Assembly: GCA_030141605.1 (NCBI GenBank) | Contig: JAQGDQ010000037.1 | Span: 749,001 to 813,000, forward strand | Reading direction: 5' to 3' | DNA: 64,000 nt | Source of the DNA: Tubiluchus corallicola | Lineage: Eukaryota; Priapulida; Priapulimorpha; Priapulimorphida; Tubiluchidae | Shown: one piece after another, positions 49,301 through 61,300 of the stretch | How the letters are laid out: every line of letters starts with the position of its first letter | Numbering within the stretch: position 1 is the stretch's first letter | Position numbers and translations under genes: made by a program | Notes under the pieces: generated by a model | Database searches by the model: none | Seen by the model: the letters and a program-made list of their open reading frames with translations, nothing else | Told to the model about the DNA's origin: nothing

Positions 49301-52300
49301 ACATCAGAAGCGAAGAACACGTCATCAAAAAATACAAACGCTCCTGAAATATAATGCTGAATTTTAACATCAATCTATATACATCAGAATAACAGACCTT
49401 CTGGTAAGACAGTTCAGCCATCTTTAATTTTTACACGTAAAACAAAGAGTGCTGTATAAGTCACATTACCTGTAACATTTTGTTCAGTAGAAAGCTTGAA
49501 GACAATTTTATCAAATTCGCTGATGTCCACAGATTGCACTGTCTTCAATTCAGCCATGTCCAAGTTACCCCAAATTGTAACAGGCCCAGTGAAGGTGACA
49601 GGAAAATCTATGGTATCATTTCCTGTTAAAAAGAAAACTTGAGATAAATTTAAATATTAGCTCGTAAATCATTTTACCTTGTTCAGGAACGACATTGGGC
49701 ACGTATGTCTCCTTGAGCAAGAAAAAAAAAGAATAATTTTTAAATGAATAAATAATCCATCAAATGAAAAACAAACTTATGCCACAGCACTAAAAAACAG
49801 CAAAATTCAAACTCTACTTATGTAAGACTCGAATTCCTAAATTTTTCATGCAACTAGTTACTAGACTGTAAAAATTTGCGAAAAAAACTTTCGATTAACA
49901 TTTGTGGTAGCAGTTGTAACGATTCCTTTTTTGTTAAGCATTGCTCATAGGACGAACAAGTAAAAATATTACATATTTGCTCAGTTAGTTCACAGTTGTG
50001 GCAAATCAGAAATTCTAACGATGTCAGAAGAAGGTGAGTGAAACAAATTTTTGCCAAAACAACCTCAGGAGAAATTTGAAAAATATTATTTCTTATTGTA
50101 AAATGTTATTTTAAATGTTTTGTTTGTTTATTTGTGTTTTGTTGGAGTCATAGTTCAACTACAATTAAAAGGGATTACCGGTAAGTGTAATAGCATCTTC
50201 ACTGAGGTCAACATACTCAACTGTTTTGCCAGGCGCAACAGTTACAGCTTCAGCAATTGTCACGTTGCCCAGAAATTTGTTAGAAGCCGTAATAGTCTGC
50301 GGTGCTGTTTGCAAAAAATAACAAAAATGCTACTAGCTTAGTCACATGATCTTCTTTTAACTAAAATATTAATGCTCATAAAAGATCAAACACAAAATAT
50401 GATTTTACTGAAGTTGAACATTCCACTGAAGGAGGATAAGTGAAAAACTAAAAATACAATCAACTATTAGGCCTGTAATAATACACCTAAGTCACAGCAT
50501 GATACACATCATAATACTATCCCTCACGATACGACCTGCTCACAGCATGATACACATCATGATGCTATCCCTCACGATACGATCTGCAGGCTTTAATAAT
50601 AAAACTAGATTAATCTGTCGATATATTATAAATATATCTTAGATATATTAAACAATTTCAAGATTCAGCAAACTGTTTGATTTCTTTTTATACTCTTGTA
50701 CTGTTTGCACTGTAAGCTACCAGAAATGTAAAACAATTCAATACTTTTGATTTAAAATATGCTGGTGAGTTGTCTAGTCCATATTTGCTGTAAGCCATTT
50801 CAGAAACATAAGCAAAAACATAATTAGCCTACTATAAATTATCATAAACACATTGCGCTTTCAACTGCTTCACCTTGGCTGCCTGGTTAAGTCTGGTCAA
50901 AGCTGAGTTCACTGCACTGAATCTACAATACATTCTTTAGCTGTGCTTTAATTATTTCACACTGTTTTTATCAGCGGGACAATCAAACATGTGCTAAATA
51001 TCAATGATTCAGGCTATCACTATACTGGTATTCACGTATCGACACAAAAAGTATCAGAATGTATCGAAGTAATTGTTACAGGTCTATCTACCAATAATGA
51101 AAATTTATGCCGATACTTACTTGATGTAGTCATATAGTCATTGATATCATGTCCAGCTAATTTTGCAAATCCGAGAACAATAATGTCTCCATAAATTTCA
51201 AGATCACCAAAATGACATTTAGTTGGAAACACAGCATCTTCATCAATAAAAATGGCTCTTGATAAAATATCGGTGAGGTTTAGTTTGTTTAACAATCCAT
51301 TTAAGTTGACATACTTTGCAATAACAGTCTGTTGAAAGTGCAAAGCTGAAAAAACGATTTTTTTTAAGTAACGGCAACTGTAACAAGTTACTTTTTTGGA
51401 CATTTTTACTGTAACTGTAATGACTCATAGCAAGTAGTAACTATAAGCATTAACAGTTACACTTACAAAAACAGACTTTTCCCACATAAACTATAAGTCA
51501 GTAGCCAACATGTAATGCATAGCATACTAAAGTTGGCATAGTGGCAGCACTGGAATCTAGCTAATTATCAAGGACAGTAATCTGAAATGAGACACTAAAC
51601 CAACATTGCACAGATAATTAAGCGCACAATGAGCATGTAGTAGACTCCTCATAAAATTGCAAGAGTTAATAATTAAGTGAAATAACAACTTACTTCTTAT
51701 ACTAGAAGCCTGTTAATTGACTGACACTATGCCTGAAAATTCTGAAGAAAACTTTAATACAATTTTCAGGCACAACATTAGACAGTTAACAAGCTTCCAG
51801 TATAAGATATAAATTATTAATTCACTTGATTATGAACTCTTGCAAATTTACAAGGAATCTATTACATGCCCATTGTGTGTCTAATGTCTGTGCTGCAATT
51901 TTATTGTACCCCATTTAGGTCCTATTTCTCACTTTTTAATATATTTCTACAAAGGTGTTTCTTCTCTATGACAGCTAATACCAGTAAAAGCACCAAAAAA
52001 AAAAAACAAGTCACAATTACATTACAATCACGAGTAAAATTGTAACATACTGGCATTTGTCACTACTTGACCACCAGATTTTCTGAGAATCTTCTTGTCC
52101 AAGTTCGTGATGTTATGACCATTGAACAAGCCAACCGCCGTATAATTTTCAACAATCAAATGCTTGAATACTTTTTTGCCTAAAATAATAAAATAAAAAA
52201 TGACACTGCAAATACCTGAACAGAATTTACTCGTGCAAATAAGTGCTACCAGGGAACTTGTGAAAAACAATTTTATACATCACATTTATGCATGTATTTT

Positions 52301-55300
52301 CTGCCAACACACTGACCACAAAACTGGATGCAAAAAAGTCACCCAGGCGGAATCTATTACGCTGTTGACAATAAAAAAAGACAAACAGCACTTTAGTCAT
52401 TAATCACGGTAAATAATCACATGCCAGGCCTTCTGAACTGTCTGTTTTTTTCTAGCGAAAAAATTAAAATATTGCTGCATCACATACATTAATATTAACA
52501 TACAAAAGCACAAGGGCATCTATTTCTTGGGACGAGTTTTTTAGTGATGTTCCAGAATGTTCTGAGCATGACATAATCAGGACAAGCAACAAGAAGACCC
52601 AAACATAATGTTGGAGCTATAAGAAAAAGTTAATAAAAAAAAGTCAGGGAAGGAAACTGAGAGGTGACCATGGCCCAGACTGTGTAATGTAATGAGGCTT
52701 GTGTCTAAATAAAGCAGTCAATAAGAGGAAGTCACTAAATAAACTATCAGGAAAGAAAACTGAGAGGTGACCATGGCCCAGACAAGGCAATATAATGTTG
52801 GTTTGTGAGGCTTGTGTCTAAATAATGCAGTCAATAAGATGAAGTCATTAAATAAACTCAGGAAAGGAAACAAAGAGGTGACTATGGCCCAGGCAATGCA
52901 ACATAATGATGTTTGTATCTAAATAAAGCAGTCATTAAGAGGAAGTCACTAAACAAACTATCAATGAAGGAAAGTAAGAGGCGACTATAAACAAACTATC
53001 AATGAAGGAAAGTAAGAGGCGACTATGGCCCAGACGTCCAATATAATGAGGTTTTTGTCTAAATAAAGCCACCAAAATGAATAAATATAACATGGTTATC
53101 AATACTCTCAGTAACAAATTCCATGGGTAGATTTAAAATCCTCATACACAGTAAATACAGGATTGCAGCCATTAGCAACTGACTCCAATGCTGATACAAC
53201 AAAATTTAAAATAGCCAAGTAAGATTTAATATTAATATGATTAACCTGTAATGAAATAGTAGTCAGCATCCAATTTGATAACATCTTTTCCAACATCAAT
53301 ACCATTGACATAGCCACCCACGTCTGCATCTCCATTAACAGTAGTATGCTTGCTGAATTTATTCACACCTAGTGAAATAAATAAAAGAAAAGTTATTAAC
53401 ATAGAACAAAGTCATAGAACAGTGTAACATACTGAGCAAAAGAGTAAGAAAAAAGTGAAGCCCCGGGCGGCAGCAAGCATTTAGTATATGAAAGGGTTCT
53501 CCCGAGACTTGCCATTTTAATATAAGAAAATGTCGAATGCCCATGCAGTCAGTCTCAAAAGAATTTTTTTATTTCATACAGAAGCTTTCACCCTAGCGGG
53601 CTTTATCAGTTGACAAATTACAGATAAAATGCTAAAAACAGTATATACCAGTATGAAACAAGGATGTTAAAAGCTAAATTAACATATCTGATTTAAGATA
53701 CAGTAAGTTGGAGAAAGATTAAAATTGACTGGATAGGAAGAAAAAAACAAGCACTATACAAGTGCTAAAATGCTTAATTAAAGAAAGTAAACAGTATAGG
53801 TATAACAAACATACACTCATATCTCGGTTTGCCGGACAAAAGCGGGTGAATTTGCGGATTGTCTGTATTTATCGATACTAAGCTAATACAGTAGGGTGCT
53901 GTGTATTAAACTCACGGTAATGTAGAATCAATTGCCTAATTGTCTCAAAAACATCTAGTACATACCGCTCCTATGCAAAAGTATATAAAAACTGTCTGCA
54001 ATTGACTCAAATAACTCCGCACAATTGATTATATTTTTCTGCACATGCTTTACATTGATGTAAACAAACTGACACCCCGTCAAGTAGTGGTCAGCTGACA
54101 AAACAATGGATTGTGTTCATAGTATGCGGGACTTTTTAACAGCCCAGATTTTGTCTGATTCTTCCAATATCCGTAAAAGCGAGGTTCGGCAAACCGAGAT
54201 ACGAGTGCACTTGCATAGGCCATGCTGACTGCAAGAAACAAAAATAATTATTTTGAGACTACAAGGGCATTCAACGTTTTCCTAAGCAGGTACTGTATTT
54301 TCGCTGTGCATTTTGTATTGGTAACGTGATTTCACTGTATCCCTTTTACACCGATTCTCACATTCACCAGTACAGCTTCCGTTACATGTATTACAGTGGC
54401 AGAGTTCAGACGAAAATGACAGTTTTGAAAGCTGTACACTATGTTCATACTGTAACTGAAAATATTAATCAACAAAAGTAAGGCACTGACATCCAGTAAA
54501 TATAAGTGAAAAATTTGAATTTTATGTGAAATAATAAGAAAAACTAATACAAAAATTAATTTCACTTGATAACATTCCACGATTATACACTAGAGAAATT
54601 CACTATTGTACCGGTTAGTACTTGTGAGCCTGATTTTGTGACAACTTCTTCACCAAAACTGATTGCATCAGCACTTGAAACATTGTCCCCATAAACTTTT
54701 CCAATAATGTTAACATTGCCATCTACATAAAGATTTCCTTGGAATATCTTTGGTCCAGTGATATTTCTGCTAAGTCTGTCATCCCTGAAGGTGATCAATA
54801 AAACATTTACATTCAGATTACCAATAAATCACACAATTTGTTTTAAAATAGAAAATATCGGTACAGCAAGACGGGCAGCTTAAATTTAAGGCATCACACA
54901 ATAACATTTACTTCAAGAAATAAATATTACAATAATACAATTAGATTTTCTGTAACGACGTTATAATAAATGCAGATGGCACTGATTCACTCAAGCTTTA
55001 TGTATATCCATCAGTAAGATGATTTCTTCTCAAGTAGAAATTTGAAATACAAACAACACTTGCCAGTAATCTTTTGAAGCAGGCTCCATGCAGTGGAACA
55101 GTGGCTGATGATAAAAAACAGAACTGATTAGGCCATTCAGGGAGATTGAAATGAATGAAATTTTGACCATGTTACACTATGATGTTATTCAAAAGTATTC
55201 CATTAAATTTGAAGTTAACAAGGTAATTTTAGCACTGCCTTGTTATGAAATAGCATTGCCAGAAACCACAAAATTCGAGTATTCCAGTTCTTTCCAGGAC

Positions 55301-58300
55301 CAAACTTTCTTAATACCGAAGTAGTGGGGTTTTTCAATAAAATAAACAAAAAATAACAAGAGAATCTTAACTAACCGTACGACTTCACTGTTAAGTTTGC
55401 TCATCGACACATTGTTAATTTCAGAAGTAAATAAATGGTGAGTGTGCAAATTGTAAAACATTTTTGGCCTGTCTTCGAATGTGATATTGCTTGTTGCATT
55501 TTGCCAAGTTGCATTCAGAAGAAAAGCATCTGAAATAAAATAAAATGTAGTATTCTCAATGGAATTCTATACAAAGCAAAATTTGATAAATATTTTGTAA
55601 TAACTAAATGCAATCTGCAAGGAGTAGCAACAGTATTAATTACCTTGCAGACGCAAATCAGTTTCATTGATAGCCGCCAACTGATTGTTCAACTGCTCCG
55701 TGAGTTCTTCCAGTGAAAAAGCATACTCTGATATGTTAAGAGTTTCATTTCTGCCGTCAACTGTTATCTTACCTGAAGTGTTAATTGAAAATTAATAGTG
55801 ATAGGATTTTAAATAAATAAGTAGTTCTGCTTTTAAATACACATAATAGACAGATTCCTGGCTGTTACAGCTTTAGTTTACCCTCAATAGGCCTACATTA
55901 GTATATGGTATCAATTATATTGTATTAATTTCACAGGCACAATAGCTTTATTTGCTTTGGAATTGTTCTCCTTATCTGGCACAGAATAATGACGAACAAC
56001 TCGCACTATTAAAATTATGATTAGAAACAGCATATCACAAAAACCTACTCGAAATGCACTAAATTTAACACTTTACAGTCTTGCCTATCATAACCTATAA
56101 CATACAAAAACAAACAGCCTTCAAAATATAAAACTAATTGAAGTATGTTTTTTATACATTTGCAAGTCAGAATCTTGGGGGTCCGTGCTTAGCGAGATAT
56201 CTGAGTGTGACTAAATCGTGGTTCATTATTAAGGATATCCTTCTAAAACAAGCCACTAGACCAGCAGAAGTGTCTCAGTGCCACATTCGGAGTTTAGACG
56301 TATATATCCTATATCTCAATAAGGTTGAGGTTGCTGATATTATTCATGAAGTTTACTAATGGTACTATATTATTATGGCCTTTAATTTTACAGTAATATC
56401 ATGTTGTACACACATTTTGGTATATCATATATTACATTTATATATTTTTTCATCTAACCTTATTAGCTTTACCTATACTGCTATTTATTGACTAATCCTT
56501 GTACATAATTTTGTTATTGTACTCGACTATGGATAAATAGTAATAATAATAATAACGATAACAAACTCGTGTAAAACCAAATGTGCTCATCCACTCAGTC
56601 ATGATTAAATCAATGAAATTTAAACAAGCGAAAAAAACTGTAGCTTACCAGCTTTACTTTATAAATTATATTAATTGACAGGTGGGTTATGGAACAGTTA
56701 TATATGACGACACTACAATAGCATACAGAAGCAACATGGCTATACAAACTTCTGTTTCACAAGTTATTCACTAGTTCAACTTCAAATTTTTTGTTCCTAT
56801 TCGACTAACGACGTTTATCTTGCGTCGTTCTCTTACTAAATACTTGGGAATGTTTTTGTAGCTCAGGTGGTAGAATGTTTGAGTACTAATCCCAAGTCTC
56901 GGGTTCAAATTCCAACTAGTCAACAATTTTTCAGTATCTGCTTTCTCCAACTCATTATCCGCAATGGGTAATAATTGGTAAAATGAACCGCAATGGTTTA
57001 TAAAAATTCTGGCAATCACAGTCATATTTAATAAATGTTTTTGAGTCTAGTTTTGAAGTTTTGTGCTGTTCTCTTCAGCTGTCATGCTGATTTGGGGCAG
57101 AAGTGTCAGACTGCATGAGCTCCTCGATCATACACAATGCCATGTATTTTTGTATAGCTGCATTAAGAGCAAGGTGACAAAATTCTCCCACACTATAATA
57201 ACAGATGAGAAATGTACCTCTGTTACTCACGAAGTGTTATCTAATGTCGATTAATCAAGCATGTGCAAAAAGTTGTTGGCTTAGTTTTTTTCAAAAAAAG
57301 GTGGCACTCACTTTTAGGAGCACAGCACTTGACATATAGCTATGTATGACTAACATCACCAAAATCCTCTTGAATCGTAGACTCGGTAACTAGATTGTCA
57401 TGTGGATCCCTATCGTAATTTCTATTTTATTAAACTTTTAAATGCAATGAGTGACTTACCAAACATTCTTTATACCGAGAAAAATTCTCAGAAGACAATG
57501 GTGACATTCGGATAAATTCATTAAACTTTAATACCTCCAGCCACAGACAAGTTGCTAGCTTTTAATTCTCTGTTAATAATAACAGGTTTCAAGATGGTGA
57601 GGTTCCCAGTAATGATCTGACTGCTGTTATCTTTGAGTGCATCATCAAATATTGTTCTTGTAAGGTTAATGTTTAGTTCATGTTGCTGAGTCTTCTCCTG
57701 GAAATCAAACAGCAGATATCACGAAACTCGAATTTCTACTAATTAGGGATATTAATCATAACGATATGTATCGATGCAAAAAACTTATTTTCATCACTAT
57801 CGTACCAATGTTATTTCACTAATGTCGTTATCGCATCGAATGTGGCACGTATCGTTGCTTCTCACTTACCTTGATAAAATCGCTTAACTTTTCTTTTCTA
57901 TATATTTACAATAATTACACAAAGAAGCGGATAAAACTATAAGCTTGTTAGACGCTAATTCACTTTCTTGTACTTTCGCCAGGCAATAAAGGCTATCTTC
58001 ATTCTGAATCATACTCACAAAGTATAGAGACACCTTTACACACTTTGATACTTACGCACGGATTATTAATGATACTTTTTCTGTTGTGGCTTAAATTGTC
58101 TAACTTCAGTACCATTTTTTAATATTCGAAATAACTTATCACATTATATCGTTATCGTCTAAAAAATAGTTTATCCTTATTGTATTGTTGGAAAAAATAC
58201 AGTATCATATTGTTATTGTATCGCAAAATTTGTATCATTTAACATCCCTACTACTAATGATAATAAACGTGAATGAATTAATAAATGAACTAGTGAACGA

Positions 58301-61300
58301 AAAAAAGGAATTAAAGCGTACAAATATACTTACAATAGCTTTGTCCACATTTTTCTTAACATCTAAAGCTTGAACCATTACTGGATCGGGAACTTCAACG
58401 ACATTAGCAAGAAGAGTATAAACATTAACCAGGGACACACCATTTGTAAATGGTAAATACACATGGGACTTGAAATTGCAAACGCTGAACTGAGGTATGG
58501 TTCCAACAACATCCAAATCTGTAAGAGCAATAAGAAAGTTGAATAGAAAAGTTGACATTCTATAAATATAATTAAAAACATACAATAAGAAACATGTTAG
58601 CAAAAATGACTAATGCTTGTTGTATACTCATTAAATATTATGTGTGAATAGAAAGAAAGGACCACTATGGTTATGACCGGTACATAAAGCCCACTCATTT
58701 AATTCCTGCATTAGTGCAAAAGCCAAAAATGTTATTTGTTCTGTTCGCATATTGAATACCAAACACTGCAACAGAAAGACCACAGTAAGTATAGATTTAC
58801 CTTGTTTTTCAGATATGACAAACGAGTTCTTCACAGCATCAACAGTACGAATAAGCACAGCAACAGAACTGTTGTACTGAACCAAGACTGCTACTTCTTC
58901 GTTCCAACCATAGTCAGGATTAAAGGCTGCTTTCACACTTCTTGCACCAGCTATCTCAATTTGTTGATGTTCGACAAATCTATACCCTAAAGTATAACAT
59001 TAATTAGTAGTATTAGCAGCAGAAGCACCAATAATAATAATAACATTAATTTTTGCACTGTGTTTAAAAATCAACTTCAACAAATGCATAATAAGATATG
59101 CAATAAATAAATTTATTCTAATTTGAGTAATATGACAGTATTCCAATAATGAACTGAGATCACTTTCCAGTTTATAAGAAGTGGGAAACCTTACAAAAAA
59201 GGATAAAAACATAAAAGAGACAAACTAAACCATCTGGTGTGGCAGGGGCTTTAAGTTTAAAAACTGAATAGACGAACGCTGTCCTAAATCTAACAACGTG
59301 CAAGGTAAAACTAACTGCAAAAGTTGCAGCAAAATGAATATATCAAAGCAAACTGTTAAATGTAGCGATAAAAGAAACTACCAAGCAACAAACCTTTGAT
59401 GAGCAACGGGTACAAAAAATTGATTTTAAAGGGTACTGATTGAGACTAACCTTTGATGAGCAACGGGTACAAAAAACTGATTTTAAAGGGTACTGATTGA
59501 AACTATCAGATTGGCAATATAATTTTGCAGTCTGTCAAATGAATTATGACAGAGAATGCAATAGCCGCTTACATATAGCGGATACTATATTCTCTGGTTA
59601 TTTTAAATAACGGATTAAGTGTCAGCCCCTCATTACTCGAATTTTTTTGGATAAAGTATTATACAGATAAAAAACCCTTTTATTAAATACAACTTATAAA
59701 AGATTGCAACAAACAGTAATAGATAGATAGATAGACAGATACATAGATAGATAAAAACTTTTTTCACCAACATTAAAACAACACATGCACAGGGCCACGA
59801 TGTATATAATTGTATTTTGCATCCACGGAAACAGCATATCAGCCAGCCACTATTATGACTGGACCGGTAGTTAGCAATAGCGTAAGACTATTCAAAGACA
59901 ATAACTAGCATAATCAAAACACATAATGTACAGAGCATACACGCGTAAAGAACATAATGGTTAGCATAATCAGAAATCAAGTCTAATTGCTGCATAAAAA
60001 AGGACTGAGTATAAAAGATATTTACAGTTTCCATATTTGATGGTTTGTCGAAATCGTGTCGATTGACAGGTATTGTAAATTTTTTTAGGATTGCACATTT
60101 TAATCCTGTTAATTCTTTTGCTATCTTTTACTACCTACAGTATAGTTTCTACTCACCATTCCACTTAAATACAATCAATGGGCCTTCACCTTGCACAATA
60201 AACAAGTGGTGTTTCAATCCAATAATTACATGGGCAACATCTATACACTGTTTTGCTGGAATGCTGAAAACAGAAGCAAAGCTAAGTGAAAGGAAGCTAA
60301 AGTAGCCGCAAGAACGAGGCACTGACTAAGGCATTAACTAAAATCATTAGATGCATGTCTGAAACAAACCCCGAATTAAGTAAAGTAAACCCTAAAGTAA
60401 TTTTGCTAAATTATTTTTTCACTAGTAATTGCCAAAGAATACAGTTGTAAAATTAACTGCAAACAACGCAATGAAGAGATGTTTCAAATCTGTGTATGTG
60501 CTACTGCAAGTATACTTCAGAATTCTTGTGTCTGTGGGCGTCCTTCTTATTTGGTGTGGGTAGCTTTTAATATTCTTTTTGGTGTTTTTGAATGTGCAAT
60601 TTAATGTGGGCATAGTGTTAAATTGTACAAGCGTAGGGTTAATGCTGAAAAGTATCGGCATAGTTTTTCACAAGCCGAAGTAATGCTGTGGAACTCATAT
60701 CGGAATCATTAGTTAGTGCGAATAATGTAAATAGTTTTAAGCATAAATTTGATTCAGAACTCCGTGCAAGAAACCTCCCATTTTAATACCAGTCGGTATA
60801 TTATGAGCAGAATTATAAACCAACAACGAACAACTGGACAAGGGTGTTCTTTGGATAGCTACACAGTGGATGAGAGATTGGCGCAAGAGACGAAAATCAG
60901 GGTTTACTCACTACAAAGATGAGTTACGAAGGTGAGTGAGCAATGCAATTAATAGAGTTTGTATTTTGTGCACTTGTGTATTGTGTAGTATTTTTTAGTA
61001 AATTACAAATATGGCAATAGTAATGCTGAAATAAAAAGTGAATTGAATTTTCACTGGTTCCCTAATAAAGAAATAACATTATGTAGCCCACACCGTTGGT
61101 ATTCAGTGAAAGTATTTGTAGAACCATCGAAAACGTAAACTACAGAATCGGCATCGACATTCCCAGTGGATCCCCTGTTGCACGCCACAGCAAGTAAGGT
61201 TTTGTGAATAAGTACTAATTCAATTTTCGAAGTGCCATTACTGGGAAATTCAGCAACAACTTGTGTATGGGTATATCCTGAAAGAAAAAAAATTTGTTTC

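Larger units (their letters stand above)
37400..57697 (-). other. Large gene, exons 8-33: tandem degenerate modules
   Basis: Exons: 57697-57535, 55772-55644, 55529-55376, 54784-54612, 53368-53246, 52179-52051, 51345-51121, 50304-50179, 49622-49470, 49343-49230, 48426-48295, 47891-47755, 47388-47277, 47150-47017, 45663-45507, 44545-44427, 44288-44157, 43797-43689, 43351-43199, 42468-42337, 41726-41623, 40770-40617, 40398-40297, 39464-39295, 38624-38462, 37551-37400. Most modules hold a strand pair, then a signature such as VNGIDVGKDV, INGFDLSAVY, VDGVDIEDLN, LNGIDIGTD, VNGKVLSEL or VNGYDIKST, then a polar turn ending Q-x-[VI]-[TV]-G. The Val/Asn/Gly/Asp pattern suggests a repetitive beta structure. 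Similarity between modules is low, so the array is old. Confidence 0.8.

Noticed and set aside
49678-49711. 34-nt candidate exon (ETYVPNVVPEQ) between exons 15 and 16 of the large gene, with plausible splice sites.
   Set aside because: Its start phase is 0 whereas exon 15 ends in phase 1; inclusion would shift the frame. Exons 15 and 16 join cleanly without it.
52640-53065. Regularly spaced repeats that might suggest a CRISPR-like array.
   Set aside because: Units of over 100 bp repeat along their whole length with no unique spacers, and the context is an animal intron; it is a minisatellite.
54300-54460. Cys-rich frame on the - strand (ELCHCNTCNGSC, GECENRCKR) after a TTTTCAG, between exons 11 and 12 of the large gene.
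   Set aside because: The phase required by exon 11 puts a stop in this segment, and no donor in the right phase follows. It could be a remnant of a lost exon but cannot be supported.
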